NCBI RefSeq assembly: GCF_019334345.1
Contig: NZ_JAHWQX010000004.1
Coordinates: 124,001-188,000, forward strand
From: Neohoeflea coraliihabitans
GTDB taxonomy: Bacteria > Pseudomonadota > Alphaproteobacteria > Rhizobiales > Rhizobiaceae
DNA length: 64,000 nucleotides
Direction: 5' to 3'
Shown here: positions 17,174-25,627 of the stretch, in pieces
Position numbering within the stretch: position 1 is the stretch's first letter
How the letters are laid out: the number at the start of each line of letters is the position of its first letter
Notes under the pieces: generated by a model
What the model saw: the letters and a program-made list of their open reading frames with translations, nothing else
Told to the model about the DNA's origin: nothing
The model's database searches: none
Translations under genes and position numbers: made by a program

Positions 17174-18220
17174 TCAAAACGGCATCGGAAATTTCCGGTG
17201 CAGGCGGGCAATCTCCTTGTGCACCTCCTCGGACAGTTGGACATCGACCGCACCGAGCGCCGTCTCGAGCTGTTCGAGTGTCGTCGCGCCGATGATCACC
17301 GAGGTCATGAACGGCCGCGACAGACAAAAGGCCAGCGCCATTTGCGCCGGGTCGAGATCATGCCGGCGCGCCACCTCCAGATAGGCATCGACCGCCGTCT
17401 CAGTCTGCGCCGTCCAGCGTCCGCCCAGCTTTTCCGTGCGCGACCGGCGCGAACCTTCCGGAATGACGCCGCCCTGATACTTGCCGGTCAGGATGCCGGC
17501 CGCCAGCGGCGAATAGGCCAGGAGCCCGACATCCTCGTGATGCGCCACTTCCGCAAGGTCGAGATCGAAGTGCCGGTACAGAAGATTGTATTCGTTCTGC
17601 ACCGATGCGGCGCGCGGCAGATCGTGCATCTCGGCCAGCCGCAGCATCTGCATGATGCCCCAGCTGGAATCGTTGGACAGGCCGTAAGCGCGGATCTTGC
17701 CGGCCTTGATCGCATCATCGAGGCCGCGCAGCGTGTCGGCGAGATCGTCGAGCATCGCCGCCCCGGTGGCCTGTTTTGACGCGTCGAACCTCCAGTTCTT
17801 CCTGAAATGGAACGAGCCGCGATTGGGCCAGTGCAACTGGTACAGATCGATGCAGTCAGTCTTCAGCCGCTTCAGGCTGGCATCCAGCGCCCGGGAAATT
17901 GCCGCGCGGCTGATCATCTCGCCGCCGCGAATCCACTCATTGCCTTCGCCGGTGATCTTGCTGGCCAGCACCACATCGCCGCGTTTGCCGCTCTGTTGCA
18001 GCCAGCTGCCAATATATTCTTCGGTGCGCCCTTGCGTCTCGGCGCGCAACGGATTGGTCGGATACATCTCGGCGGCGTCGAAGAAGTTGACGCCGGCGGC
18101 GACGGCGCGGTCCATCTGGGCATGCGCTTCCGCTTCCGTGTTCTGTTCGCCGAAAGTCATGGTGCCGAGGCAAATTTCGCTGACGCGAAGATCCGTGCGG
18201 CCGAGCCTGTTCATTTTCAT
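17174..18220 (-). CDS. tas: Aldo/keto reductase, Tas family
   Basis: 348 residues. It is closely similar to the E. coli Tas protein as I recall it: LGTMTFGEQNTEAEAHAQMD, DAAEMYPTNP, TQGRTEEYIGSWL, LDPAQMALAF and IIGATTLEQL. The AKR tetrad is visible: Asp in FFDAAEMY, the Tyr of the same motif, Lys in LASKITG and His in YQLHWPNRG. It is an NADP(H)-dependent carbonyl reductase on a TIM barrel; the physiological substrate is unknown. It is the first gene of a block that separates rpsF from fabD. Confidence 0.9.
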   Translation of the reverse strand: MKMNRLGRTDLRVSEICLGTMTFGEQNTEAEAHAQMDRAVAAGVNFFDAAEMYPTNPLRAETQGRTEEYIGSWLQQSGKRGDVVLASKITGEGNEWIRGGEMISRAAISRALDASLKRLKTDCIDLYQLHWPNRGSFHFRKNWRFDASKQATGAAMLDDLADTLRGLDDAIKAGKIRAYGLSNDSSWGIMQMLRLAEMHDLPRAASVQNEYNLLYRHFDLDLAEVAHHEDVGLLAYSPLAAGILTGKYQGGVIPEGSRRSRTEKLGGRWTAQTETAVDAYLEVARRHDLDPAQMALAFCLSRPFMTSVIIGATTLEQLETALGAVDVQLSEEVHKEIARLHRKFPMPF

Positions 18221-18368
18221 TGCAGTTCCATCAGTCGTTGATCACGCGGGAAGGGCACCGGGGAGGGGCAGGAAAGAACGCGGCGCGCTCATGAAAGTCA
18301 CGCCGCACCAGTGCATCGACGCGCCAAAATAGCCACGCCGGCAGCGCGATCAAGCCTTAATCTCAAGG

Positions 18369-18412
18369 CCATTGGCAACAGCTTGGGCTGCCATTGGCAA
18401 CAGCTGGGGTTG
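18369..18412. repeat. 22-bp tandem duplication
   Basis: CCATTGGCAACAGCTTGGGCTG (18369-18390) is repeated with two changes at 18391-18412, between the aldo/keto reductase start and the small membrane protein stop. It contains no gene. It looks like a simple slippage duplication. Confidence 0.7.
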
Positions 18413-18425
18413 AGGCCGGCGCCCC

Positions 18426-18758
18426 TCAGGCGTCTTGATCGTCCCGAACGCGCTCGGCGGCCACCGCCAGGATGATGATCTGCCAAGTGGCCCAGACGGC
18501 CGGCCCGCCAATCAGCACGCCGAGCACCGCCTCGACCGGCAGGCTGGTGCCGACAAATCCGAGAAGGGCCCAGAACATCAGCGCGGCGACCAGCCAGATT
18601 TCCGATCCGATCAGCACGATGGCGCCGCTGGCTCGCGCCAAAGCGCGCGGCAGGCTGTAGAGCGGCCGCGCATCGATCAGTGGTGGCGAGGAGGGGATGA
18701 GGGCAGAGGGACGGGGGTCAACAGGGTCCGGGGCACCCGGCGAGGCAAGCGTCTGCAT
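18426..18758 (-). CDS. Small two-helix membrane protein, unknown function
   Basis: 110 residues from the ATG at 18758, which is preceded by a weak GTGGA; an upstream in-frame start at 18854 would add 32 residues of no evident quality. After a Pro/Ser-rich N-terminus, two hydrophobic stretches (IVLIGSEIWLVAALMFWALLGFV and VLGVLIGGPAVWATWQIIILA) suggest a helical hairpin in the inner membrane. The C-terminus is short and charged (AERVRDDQDA). I do not recognise a family. The gene stands between the aldo/keto reductase and the LysR cassette. Confidence 0.5.
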   Translation of the reverse strand: MQTLASPGAPDPVDPRPSALIPSSPPLIDARPLYSLPRALARASGAIVLIGSEIWLVAALMFWALLGFVGTSLPVEAVLGVLIGGPAVWATWQIIILAVAAERVRDDQDA

Positions 18759-18810
18759 GGGGATACATCCACAAGATTGCGCTGCTGGAATTGAGCGCTG
18801 CGAGCTATAA

Positions 18811-18876
18811 ATGAGAGAGCGCGATGTGGCCTGCAAGAGGGGCCGGCCGTGCACCTTAGAATATTTATTCTCTCAT
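18811..18876. promoter_or_regulatory. Nested inverted repeats upstream of the small membrane protein gene
   Basis: ATGAGAGA (18811-18818) and TCTCTCAT (18869-18876) form an 8-bp inverted repeat. The palindrome AGAATA-TT-TATTCT lies at 18858-18871, overlapping its right arm. This A/T-rich patch, 50-120 bp upstream of the membrane protein start, could be an operator or promoter. No regulator can be assigned. Confidence 0.3.
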
Positions 18877-18976
18877 CCACGACAACGAGCCTCGGACGGG
18901 ACGGCCTTGCGCACGCACGCTTTGCGGAAAAGCGGGTTCCTTCTCCACGGCGGCTTGAAAAGCCTGTCATGGCGCG

Positions 18977-19873
18977 TCAGGGCATGTGAGCGGCCTGCAT
19001 GTCCTTGGCGGCGAAATCGATGAGGGTGCGAATTTTTCGCGGCAGGGCGCGGCCTTCGAGGTAAACGGCGCTGACCGGTCCTCCGTCCATGTCGTAATCC
19101 TGCAGCAACGGGACGAGGCGGCCGGTCTCCAGCATGTCCGCGATCGCGAAGCGGGGTGCATAGGCGACCCCCATGCCGTTTGCCGCCAGTTCGATTGCGG
19201 CCCGGGCCGAGTTGACGTGAAACCGACCACGCACCTGGGCGACGACCTCGCTGCCGTCCTTGCTGAATGCCCAGCGGTGCGGCTGACGCCGGTTCGTATC
19301 GACGATGCAGGCGTGCCCGGTGAGTTCGTCCGGCGTCCGCGGTGCCCCGTGCTCACCGATATAGTCGGGATGCGCGACGAGGCAGCTGCGGAAGGAGCCG
19401 AGCTTGCGCGTCTTCAGAGACAGGGTCTCTGACACGCCCATCCGGAACGCCAGATCGATGCCGTCGCCGGCCAGGTCGACATAGCGATCATCCAGCCTCA
19501 GATCGAACGCCAGATCCGGGTGCTCCTGGGCGAACCGCGCCAGCATGCCGGCCACATACACCTCGCCGAAGGTAACGGGCGCCGAGACCCGGATGATCCC
19601 GCTCAGGCCACGCGAGCCTTCCGACACGTTGCTCAGAAGGGCGTCGAGCTCGTCGAGAACAGCCGGCGCCCGGGCGAGAAGATCCGCGCCGGCCGGCGTC
19701 AACCCGACCTTCCGGGTGGTCCGCTGCAGCAGGCGAGTGCCCAGCCGGGCCTCCAGCTCGGCCACATATTTCGAGGTCAGGCGGTTCGAGACCCCGAGCT
19801 GCTCCGCCCCTGCGGTGAAGGAGCCGGTTCGCGCCGTGGCCACGAAGGCCTTGAGTTCGTCGACAATGTCCAT
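18977..19873 (-). CDS. LysR-type transcriptional regulator
   Basis: 298 residues from the ATG at 19873, chosen over an upstream in-frame start because AAAGGA lies 6 bp before it and MDIVDELKAFVATARTGSF is the normal family N-terminus. The winged-helix segment runs through AGAEQLGVSNRLTSKYVAEL and RTTRKVGLTPAG; the rest is the periplasmic-binding-like effector domain. It is divergent from the doxX-ygiD pair, the standard arrangement for a LysR protein controlling its neighbours. A candidate operator lies between them at 19910-19933. Confidence 0.92.
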   Translation of the reverse strand: MDIVDELKAFVATARTGSFTAGAEQLGVSNRLTSKYVAELEARLGTRLLQRTTRKVGLTPAGADLLARAPAVLDELDALLSNVSEGSRGLSGIIRVSAPVTFGEVYVAGMLARFAQEHPDLAFDLRLDDRYVDLAGDGIDLAFRMGVSETLSLKTRKLGSFRSCLVAHPDYIGEHGAPRTPDELTGHACIVDTNRRQPHRWAFSKDGSEVVAQVRGRFHVNSARAAIELAANGMGVAYAPRFAIADMLETGRLVPLLQDYDMDGGPVSAVYLEGRALPRKIRTLIDFAAKDMQAAHMP

Positions 19874-19909
19874 GCTCAGTCCTTTTAAGAACAAAATCAC
19901 GATAGTCAT

Positions 19910-19933
19910 TCCATAACATCGTCATTTTATGGA
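19910..19933. promoter_or_regulatory. Candidate LysR operator
   Basis: TCCATAA (19910-19916) and TTATGGA (19927-19933) form a perfect 7-bp inverted repeat with a 10-bp centre and include a T-N11-A core. It sits in the 199-bp divergent region between the lysR and doxX genes, 36 bp upstream of the regulator start. Placement and symmetry fit a LysR-type binding site; binding is inferred. Confidence 0.45.
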
Positions 19934-20072
19934 GGATGGGAAAGGCCTATCTTCGCGCCAGTAACAAGCCCATCGGCTTTCTCAGCATCCAGTCGGCTCT
20001 GTTTTCGGTCATGGGGACCGGGATCGCGCCGCGCTGGCAATTGTCTCAAACGCCCTGACCGGAGTATCCGAC

Positions 20073-20495
20073 ATGACCACCCAGACCCAGACCGACTACG
20101 CAGCCGCTGCCCTTCGCATCTCGACGGGCATCCTCTTCCTCGCCCATGGCTGGATGAAGGTGAGCGTCTTCACCATCCCCGGCACCGTCGCTTTCTTCGA
20201 AAGCCTCGGCCTGCCCGGTGTTTTCGCCTACCTCACGATCATCGCCGAGCTGGCCGGCGGCGCCGCCCTGGTCCTCGGCATCGGCACCCGCGTCGTATCA
20301 ATCGCGCTGATCCCTGTCCTTCTCGGGGCCACCTGGGCGCATTCCGGCTTCGGCTGGAGCTTTTCGGGCGAAGGCGGCGGCTGGGAATACCCGCTGTTCT
20401 GGACCGTGGTGCAAGGCGTTGTTGCCGTTCTCGGGCGCGGAGCCTTCGCGCTGCGCGTGCCCGAGCTCGACCGACGCCTCGGCCAGTTCGCCTGA
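20073..20495 (+). CDS. DoxX-family membrane protein
   Basis: 140 residues with four hydrophobic helices: ALRISTGILFLAHGWMKV, GVFAYLTIIAELAGGAALVL, VVSIALIPVLLGATWAHSG and LFWTVVQGVVAVLGRGAFAL. The pattern and the GILFLAHG segment are typical of DoxX/SURF4-like proteins, which are inner-membrane proteins of poorly known role, often near redox or dioxygenase genes. It starts 30 bp after a GGAG-containing stretch. It is followed 105 bp later by the ygiD-like gene and is divergent from lysR. Confidence 0.85.
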   Translation: MTTQTQTDYAAAALRISTGILFLAHGWMKVSVFTIPGTVAFFESLGLPGVFAYLTIIAELAGGAALVLGIGTRVVSIALIPVLLGATWAHSGFGWSFSGEGGGWEYPLFWTVVQGVVAVLGRGAFALRVPELDRRLGQFA

Positions 20496-20600
20496 TCCAT
20501 CCGCTTCACCCCGGCCCGGCAGCTTTCGGGCCGGACCCCTTCTCAGGCGCCACCCCCCGCCCCCGGGGGGGGGCGCCACACCCTCACGAAAGGACAAGCC

Positions 20601-21425
20601 ATGTCGGTGACCCGCAAGCTCGAGATCCTCAAGCAAGGTCTCGACCGCTCCGAGCGGATGCCCCTGGTCTTTCTCGGCCACGGCAGTCCGATGAACATCA
20701 TCGAAGATACCGACTACACCCGCGCCTGGTCGGAGCTGGGCCGCAGCCTGCCACGCCCGAAAGCGATCCTCGTCGTCTCCGCGCACTGGATGACCCGCGA
20801 GACCACGCTGGTCGATGTCTCCCGGATGCCGCGGACCATCCATGACTTCTACGGTTTTCCCGAGGCGCTCTACCAGGAGCAATACCCGGCCCACGGCGCG
20901 CCCGATCTCGCCCGCCAGGTAACGGCATTGCTGGCCAGCCACCACGCGCAGGAGGATGACACCTGGGGTCTCGATCACGGCGCCTGGGCCGTGCTCAAGT
21001 TTCTCTACCCGGAGGCGGATGTCCCTGTTTTCCAGGTCTCGATCGACATGAGCCAAGACCTCGAGCACCAGCTGTCGGTCGGCCGTGCCCTGTCCGAGCT
21101 TCGCGACCGCGGCGTGCTGATCCTCGGCTCCGGCAACGTGGTGCACAACCTCCGCGCCATGCGCCCCGGCGGCGCACCGCAGGACTTCGCAATCGAGTTC
21201 GACGCGCTCTTTGCCGACCGGCTGTCGGACCGCGACTTTGCCGCGCTCGCCAACCGCCGCGACCTTGGCACTCTCCTGTCCGCCGCCCATCCGACCGTGG
21301 ATCACTATCTCCCCGCACTCACGGTTGCAGGTGCCTCGGACGAGAAGGACGAGCTGACGTTCATGACCGATGCCATCGATCTCGGTTCGGTGTCGATGCG
21401 CTCATTTGTGTTCCACGCCGCCTGA
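20601..21425 (+). CDS. ygiD: Class III extradiol ring-cleavage dioxygenase, 4,5-DOPA dioxygenase (YgiD) type
   Basis: 274 residues. Landmarks of the LigB/DODA superfamily are visible: MPLVFLGHGSPMN with a metal-ligand His, AILVVSAHWMT with a second His, WGLDHGAWAVL and ILGSGNVVHNLRAM. E. coli YgiD opens the ring of L-DOPA in vitro; the natural substrate is uncertain. The DoxX-dioxygenase pair under a divergent LysR regulator looks like a self-contained aromatic-handling or stress cassette. AAAGGA precedes the ATG. Confidence 0.88.
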   Translation: MSVTRKLEILKQGLDRSERMPLVFLGHGSPMNIIEDTDYTRAWSELGRSLPRPKAILVVSAHWMTRETTLVDVSRMPRTIHDFYGFPEALYQEQYPAHGAPDLARQVTALLASHHAQEDDTWGLDHGAWAVLKFLYPEADVPVFQVSIDMSQDLEHQLSVGRALSELRDRGVLILGSGNVVHNLRAMRPGGAPQDFAIEFDALFADRLSDRDFAALANRRDLGTLLSAAHPTVDHYLPALTVAGASDEKDELTFMTDAIDLGSVSMRSFVFHAA

Positions 21426-21765
21426 GGCTGGTGGATTCTCAGGCGTACGCACGCCCCGCCCCTGGGGCGCGAATTCAGGCTGCCGCAGTGTGGACAAATC
21501 CGCTCATCGCCCCAGATGAAATTTGCGCAGACGGGCGGCAGGCGCGCTCGGCATCGTCTTCCAGTTATCGCGGATGGACGCCGGTTCGGGTATCATGGAG
21601 CAGCCGCGTTGCGCGAGGAGCCGGTCAACCGGGGCGCCGTCCCCGGTTGTCGGCTGGCTGACGCAATGATCAACGCCGATCCGGGAACCGGTAGCGGCGC
21701 GCAAACTTGACAGGCATAGCGGGATTGGTGAACACAGCCCGCAACGCAAAAGGGCAGGAGACAAC
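21426..21765. other. Intergenic region ygiD-fabD (340 bp)
   Basis: No supported coding sequence. It holds a perfect hairpin, AACCGGGG (21627-21634) and CCCCGGTT (21641-21648) with loop CGCCGT, which may terminate ygiD transcription although no T-tract follows. The fabD promoter should lie in the right half; I see no convincing -35/-10 pair. CAGGAG before the fabD ATG is its ribosome binding site. Confidence 0.5.
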
Positions 21766-22716
21766 ATGGCGCGGACATTCATCTTTCCCGGCCAGGGAAG
21801 CCAGGCGGTTGGCATGGGCCGCGACCTTGCGGCGAAATTCCCCGAGGCGCGAGCCGTCTTCGAAGAGGTTGACCACGGCCTGCATCAAAGCCTGTCGCAT
21901 CTGATGTTCGAAGGCCCGGTCGACAAGCTGGTCCTCACCGCCAATGCCCAGCCGGCCCTCATGGCCGTCTCGATGGCGGTAATGCGCGTTGTCGAGGCGC
22001 GCGGCCACAAGCTGGCAGACCTTGCCGACTACGTCGCCGGCCATTCGCTTGGCGAATATTCGGCCCTGTGCGCCGCCGGTACCTTCTCGCTGGCTGACGC
22101 GGCCCGCCTGCTGCGCATCCGCGGCAACGCCATGCAATCGGCGGTGCCCGCCGGCGAGGGCGCCATGGCCGCCATTATCGGGCTCGAGGCGGACGAGGTG
22201 ATCGCCGCCTGCGACGAGGCCAGCGAAGGGGCCAGCGTCTGCCAGATCGCCAATGACAATGGCGGCGGGCAACTGGTCATTTCCGGCCTGACGCCGGCCG
22301 TCGAACACGCTGCCCGCATCTGCACGGAAAAGGGTGCCAAGCGCGCCGTGATGTTGCCGGTCTCCGCCCCCTTTCATTCCGAACTGATGCAGCCGGCCGC
22401 CGAGCGCATCCGCGACGCACTGGCCGATATCGAGATGAAGGATCCGGTCGTGCCGCTGGTCTCCAACGTCGAGGCCACTGCCGTCAGTGACGCCGAGCGC
22501 ATCCGCCAGTTGCTCGTCGAGCAGGTGACCGGCCGCGTGCGCTGGGCCGAGAGCGTCAGCTGGCTCGCCGCCAATGGTGTCGACACGTTGGTCGAGGTCG
22601 GTGCCGGCAGGGTGCTGTCCGGGCTGGCGCGGCGCATCGATCGCAATCTGGCCACCGTCGCTCTCGGCACGCCGGCCGACATCGACGCTTTCCTCGCCAG
22701 CCTGGATGATGGCTGA
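21766..22716 (+). CDS. fabD: Malonyl-CoA:ACP transacylase
   Basis: 316 residues. FIFPGQGSQAVGMG is the N-terminal oxyanion loop and GHSLGEYSA carries the nucleophile Ser94. The His partner is in VSAPFHSELM, and VSNVEA is also conserved. The enzyme moves malonyl from CoA to acyl carrier protein, starting type II fatty acid synthesis in the cytoplasm. It is first in fabD-fabG-acpP-fabF; fabG follows after 47 bp. Confidence 0.98.
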   Translation: MARTFIFPGQGSQAVGMGRDLAAKFPEARAVFEEVDHGLHQSLSHLMFEGPVDKLVLTANAQPALMAVSMAVMRVVEARGHKLADLADYVAGHSLGEYSALCAAGTFSLADAARLLRIRGNAMQSAVPAGEGAMAAIIGLEADEVIAACDEASEGASVCQIANDNGGGQLVISGLTPAVEHAARICTEKGAKRAVMLPVSAPFHSELMQPAAERIRDALADIEMKDPVVPLVSNVEATAVSDAERIRQLLVEQVTGRVRWAESVSWLAANGVDTLVEVGAGRVLSGLARRIDRNLATVALGTPADIDAFLASLDDG

Positions 22717-22763
22717 CGCGCCGCTCTCACCACGCATTTTCAGCACCGAGAAGGATTGTTCGC

Positions 22764-23501
22764 ATGTTCAAACTGACCGGCCGCAAGGCGCTTGTCACCG
22801 GAGCCTCTGGCGGAATCGGCGAGGCCGTGGCGCGCGCGCTGCATGCCCAGGGCGCCGTCGTTGCCCTGCATGGCACGCGCGTCGAGAAGCTCGAGGCGCT
22901 GGCCGCCGATCTCGGTGACAACTGCCATGTGATGGCCGCCAACCTGTCCGACCGCGCCGAGGTTGCCGCCCTGGGCAAACGCGCCGAACAGGAGCTTGAG
23001 GGCCTCGACATCCTCGTCAACAATGCCGGCATCACGCGCGATGGCCTGTTCGTGCGCATGACCGACGACAACTGGGATGATGTGCTGGAGGTCGATCTCG
23101 GCTCCGTCTTCCGGCTCACCCGGGAGATCGTGCACCCGATGATGCGCCGCCGTCATGGCCGCATCATCAACATCACCTCGGTGGTCGGCGTCACCGGCAA
23201 TCCCGGCCAGGCCAATTACTGCGCCGCCAAGGCCGGCATGATCGGCATGTCGAAAAGCCTGGCGGCGGAAATTGCCAGCCGCAATGTCACCGTCAATTGC
23301 GTCGCCCCCGGCTTCATCGAATCGGCAATGACCGACAAGCTCAACGACAAGCAGCGCGGCGCCATCATGGGAGCGATCCCGATGGGCCGAATGGGCTCGG
23401 GCGACGAGATCGCCGCCGCCGTTGCCTTCCTGGCTGCCGATGAGGCCGCCTACATCACCGGCCAGACGGTGCATGTCAACGGCGGCATGGCGATGATCTG
23501 A
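22764..23501 (+). CDS. fabG: 3-oxoacyl-ACP reductase
   Basis: 245 residues, a classical short-chain dehydrogenase. The cofactor loop is TGASGGIG, with NNAG (LVNNAGITRDGL). The catalytic Ser is in INITSVVG and Tyr/Lys in QANYCAAKAGMIGMSKSLA. It ends in the family-typical GGMAMI. It reduces 3-oxoacyl-ACP with NADPH in each elongation round. The location between fabD and acpP identifies it as FabG proper among the many SDRs. Confidence 0.97.
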   Translation: MFKLTGRKALVTGASGGIGEAVARALHAQGAVVALHGTRVEKLEALAADLGDNCHVMAANLSDRAEVAALGKRAEQELEGLDILVNNAGITRDGLFVRMTDDNWDDVLEVDLGSVFRLTREIVHPMMRRRHGRIINITSVVGVTGNPGQANYCAAKAGMIGMSKSLAAEIASRNVTVNCVAPGFIESAMTDKLNDKQRGAIMGAIPMGRMGSGDEIAAAVAFLAADEAAYITGQTVHVNGGMAMI

Positions 23502-23715
23502 TACCGGGCAAAGCCTTGTGCCATCGGCCTTTGCGGTGCGTTTCGGTATTTTCGGCTTTGCCACATTTGAAATCCGTGCTAGGTCCCGCCGGCTTGCAAA
23601 AGGCGGTGGCCAGAGCAGGTAAAGGACGGGCGACGGCAGTGAAGAATCCACAATTTTCCGCCGCTCGGAGGGTGTCGAACAAGAAAAATCGGCGCCGATC
23701 TTGATTAGCAATGCC

Positions 23716-23806
23716 GACGCCGATAAACGGCGTCATGGAAACTGGACGGTCGACCTCGGGGGCGTCGTCCGCAAAACATGGAACGCCTGCGCCGATAAGC
23801 GGCGTC
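23716..23806. repeat. Two matching small hairpins upstream of acpP
   Basis: GACGCCG-ATAAA-CGGCGTC (23716-23734) is a perfect 7-bp stem. A second copy of its core, CGCCG-ATAAG-CGGCG followed by TC, is at 23790-23806. The shared 16-mer GCCGATAARCGGCGTC recurs 72 bp apart in the 336-bp fabG-acpP interval, which otherwise has no supported gene. They lie about 30-120 bp upstream of the acpP start and could act as 5'-UTR stability or regulatory elements, or as protein-binding sites. Confidence 0.55.
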
Positions 23807-23837
23807 TGGACAACATGCACAGGTTGAGGAAACCGTT

Positions 23838-24074
23838 ATGAGCGATATCGCAGACCGCGTGAAGAAAATCGTGATCGAGCACCTTGGCGTTGAGGAAGAG
23901 AAAGTCACCGAAAGCGCAAGCTTCATCGACGATCTCGGCGCGGATTCGCTCGACACCGTCGAACTGGTCATGGCGTTCGAAGAAGAATTCGGCATCGAGA
24001 TTCCCGATGACGCCGCCGACACGATCCTCACCGTCGGCGACGCCGTGAAGTTCATCGAGAAGGCGCAGGCCTGA
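23838..24074 (+). CDS. acpP: Acyl carrier protein
   Basis: 78 residues, acidic, of canonical length. The phosphopantetheine attachment site is Ser37 in [31 protein letters not shown] is a typical start. It carries growing acyl chains as thioesters and supplies fatty acid, lipid A and other pathways. The long 336-bp leader with paired hairpins separates it from fabG, which suggests its own promoter, as expected for such an abundant protein. Confidence 0.98.
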   Translation: MSDIADRVKKIVIEHLGVEEEKVTESASFIDDLGADSLDTVELVMAFEEEFGIEIPDDAADTILTVGDAVKFIEKAQA

Positions 24075-24084
24075 TCGTGCCGGC

Positions 24085-24114
24085 CGCCGGCGGGCCAAGC
24101 CCGTTGCCGGCGGT
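24085..24114 (+). terminator. Strong hairpin after acpP
   Basis: CCGCCGGC (24085-24092) pairs with GCCGGCGG (24107-24114), with an inner GGGC/GCCC stem. It begins 11 bp after the acpP stop. It lacks a U-tract, so it may be a 3' stabiliser or partial terminator that lets acpP mRNA exceed fabF mRNA. Confidence 0.45.
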
Positions 24115-24216
24115 GTGGCCTCGTCGCTGCGCGCCTGACGCAGGTGTCATGCTGCAGCGATGGGCCGGAGGCGCCACAGCGCCATCCGGCAGCGGGACCT
24201 TCCAGGATCTGACAAG

Positions 24217-25479
24217 ATGCGACGCGTTGTAATCACCGGAACCGGCCTTGTCACGCCCATGGGCTGCGGCACGGACATTTCCTGGTCGCGGCTGATCGGC
24301 GGCGAGAGCGGGATCCGGCGGATCACCAATTTCGAAGTTGACGATCTTGCGGCCCAGATTGCCGGGCAATTGCCGCGCGACCCATCGGCCGAAGGGGCTT
24401 ACAACCCCGATGACTGGATGGAGCCGAAAGAGCAACGCAAGGTCGATCCCTACATCATCTACGGTGTCGCCGCTGCCGAGCTGGCATTGCGCGATGCCGG
24501 TTGGCAGCCGCAAACCGATGCCGACCAGATCGCCACCGGCGTGCTGATCGGATCCGGCGTTGGCGGTCTCGAGGGCATCGTCGAGGCTGGCTACACGCTG
24601 CGCGACAAGGGTGCGCGGCGCATTTCCCCGTTCTTCATTCCCGGCCGGCTGATCAATCTGATCTCCGGTCATGTTTCGATCCGCCACAAATTGCGCGGCC
24701 CGAACCATTCGGTGGTTACCGCCTGCTCCACCGGCGCGCATGCCATTGGCGACGCGGCGCGGCTGATTATCTGGGGCGACGCCGACGTGATGGTGGCCGG
24801 CGGCGCCGAATCGCCGGTCAGCCGCATCGGACTGGCCGGCTTTGCCGCCTGCAAGGCGCTGTCGACCAGCTACAATGATCGCCCGGGCCAGGCCTCACGC
24901 CCCTATGACCGGGACCGCGACGGCTTTGTCATGGGTGAGGGGGCCGGTGTTGTCGTCCTCGAAGAGCTCGAACACGCCCGGGCCCGCGGCGCCACTATCC
25001 TCGCCGAAGTTGTCGGCTATGGCCTGTCCGGCGATGCCTTTCACATCACCGCCCCGGCGGAAGATGGAGACGGCGCCTACCGCTGCATGCAGATGGCCCT
25101 CAACCGCGCCGGCGTCGGTGTCGATGAGATCGACTACATCAATGCGCACGGCACATCGACCATGGCCGATACCATCGAACTGGCGGCTGTCGAACGTTTG
25201 GTCGGAGACGCGGCGTCGAAGATCTCGATGTCATCGACCAAATCGGCCACCGGTCACCTGCTTGGTGCCGCCGGCGCCATCGAGGCGATTTTCGCGGCGC
25301 TTGCCATCCGCGACAATGTCGTGCCACCGACGCTCAACCTCGACAATCCCGAGGTCGAGACGCCGATCGACCTTGTTCCCAAGGTGGCGCGCAAGCGCCA
25401 GGTCGATATCGCCGTGTCGAATTCCTTCGGTTTTGGCGGGACCAATGCCTCCCTGGTGCTGCGGCGCGTTGACTTGTAA
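24217..25479 (+). CDS. fabF: 3-oxoacyl-ACP synthase II
   Basis: 420 residues from the ATG at 24217 (AGGA at about 24203), giving the canonical MRRVVITGTGLVTPMG. The in-frame start at 24160 would add an unrelated leader. The Cys-His-His triad is visible: Cys170 in VTACSTGAHA, His311 in NAHGTST and His347 in SATGHLLGAAG. It condenses malonyl-ACP with acyl-ACP and is responsible for temperature-dependent unsaturated chain elongation. It is followed by mltG. Confidence 0.97.
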   Translation: MRRVVITGTGLVTPMGCGTDISWSRLIGGESGIRRITNFEVDDLAAQIAGQLPRDPSAEGAYNPDDWMEPKEQRKVDPYIIYGVAAAELALRDAGWQPQTDADQIATGVLIGSGVGGLEGIVEAGYTLRDKGARRISPFFIPGRLINLISGHVSIRHKLRGPNHSVVTACSTGAHAIGDAARLIIWGDADVMVAGGAESPVSRIGLAGFAACKALSTSYNDRPGQASRPYDRDRDGFVMGEGAGVVVLEELEHARARGATILAEVVGYGLSGDAFHITAPAEDGDGAYRCMQMALNRAGVGVDEIDYINAHGTSTMADTIELAAVERLVGDAASKISMSSTKSATGHLLGAAGAIEAIFAALAIRDNVVPPTLNLDNPEVETPIDLVPKVARKRQVDIAVSNSFGFGGTNASLVLRRVDL

Positions 25480-25627
25480 CGCCCCTGTCGCAGTCTTTCC
25501 GAACTGTTGATGCGTGTGTCGCGGCCGGCCTTCCGCTCCAGGCGATAGGGGTGGACAAGGCAGGTGAAATCGGCTTTTTGCCACATTGCTTTGGAATCTG
25601 GCCGGGGCAGCGAATCGAGGGAATGAC

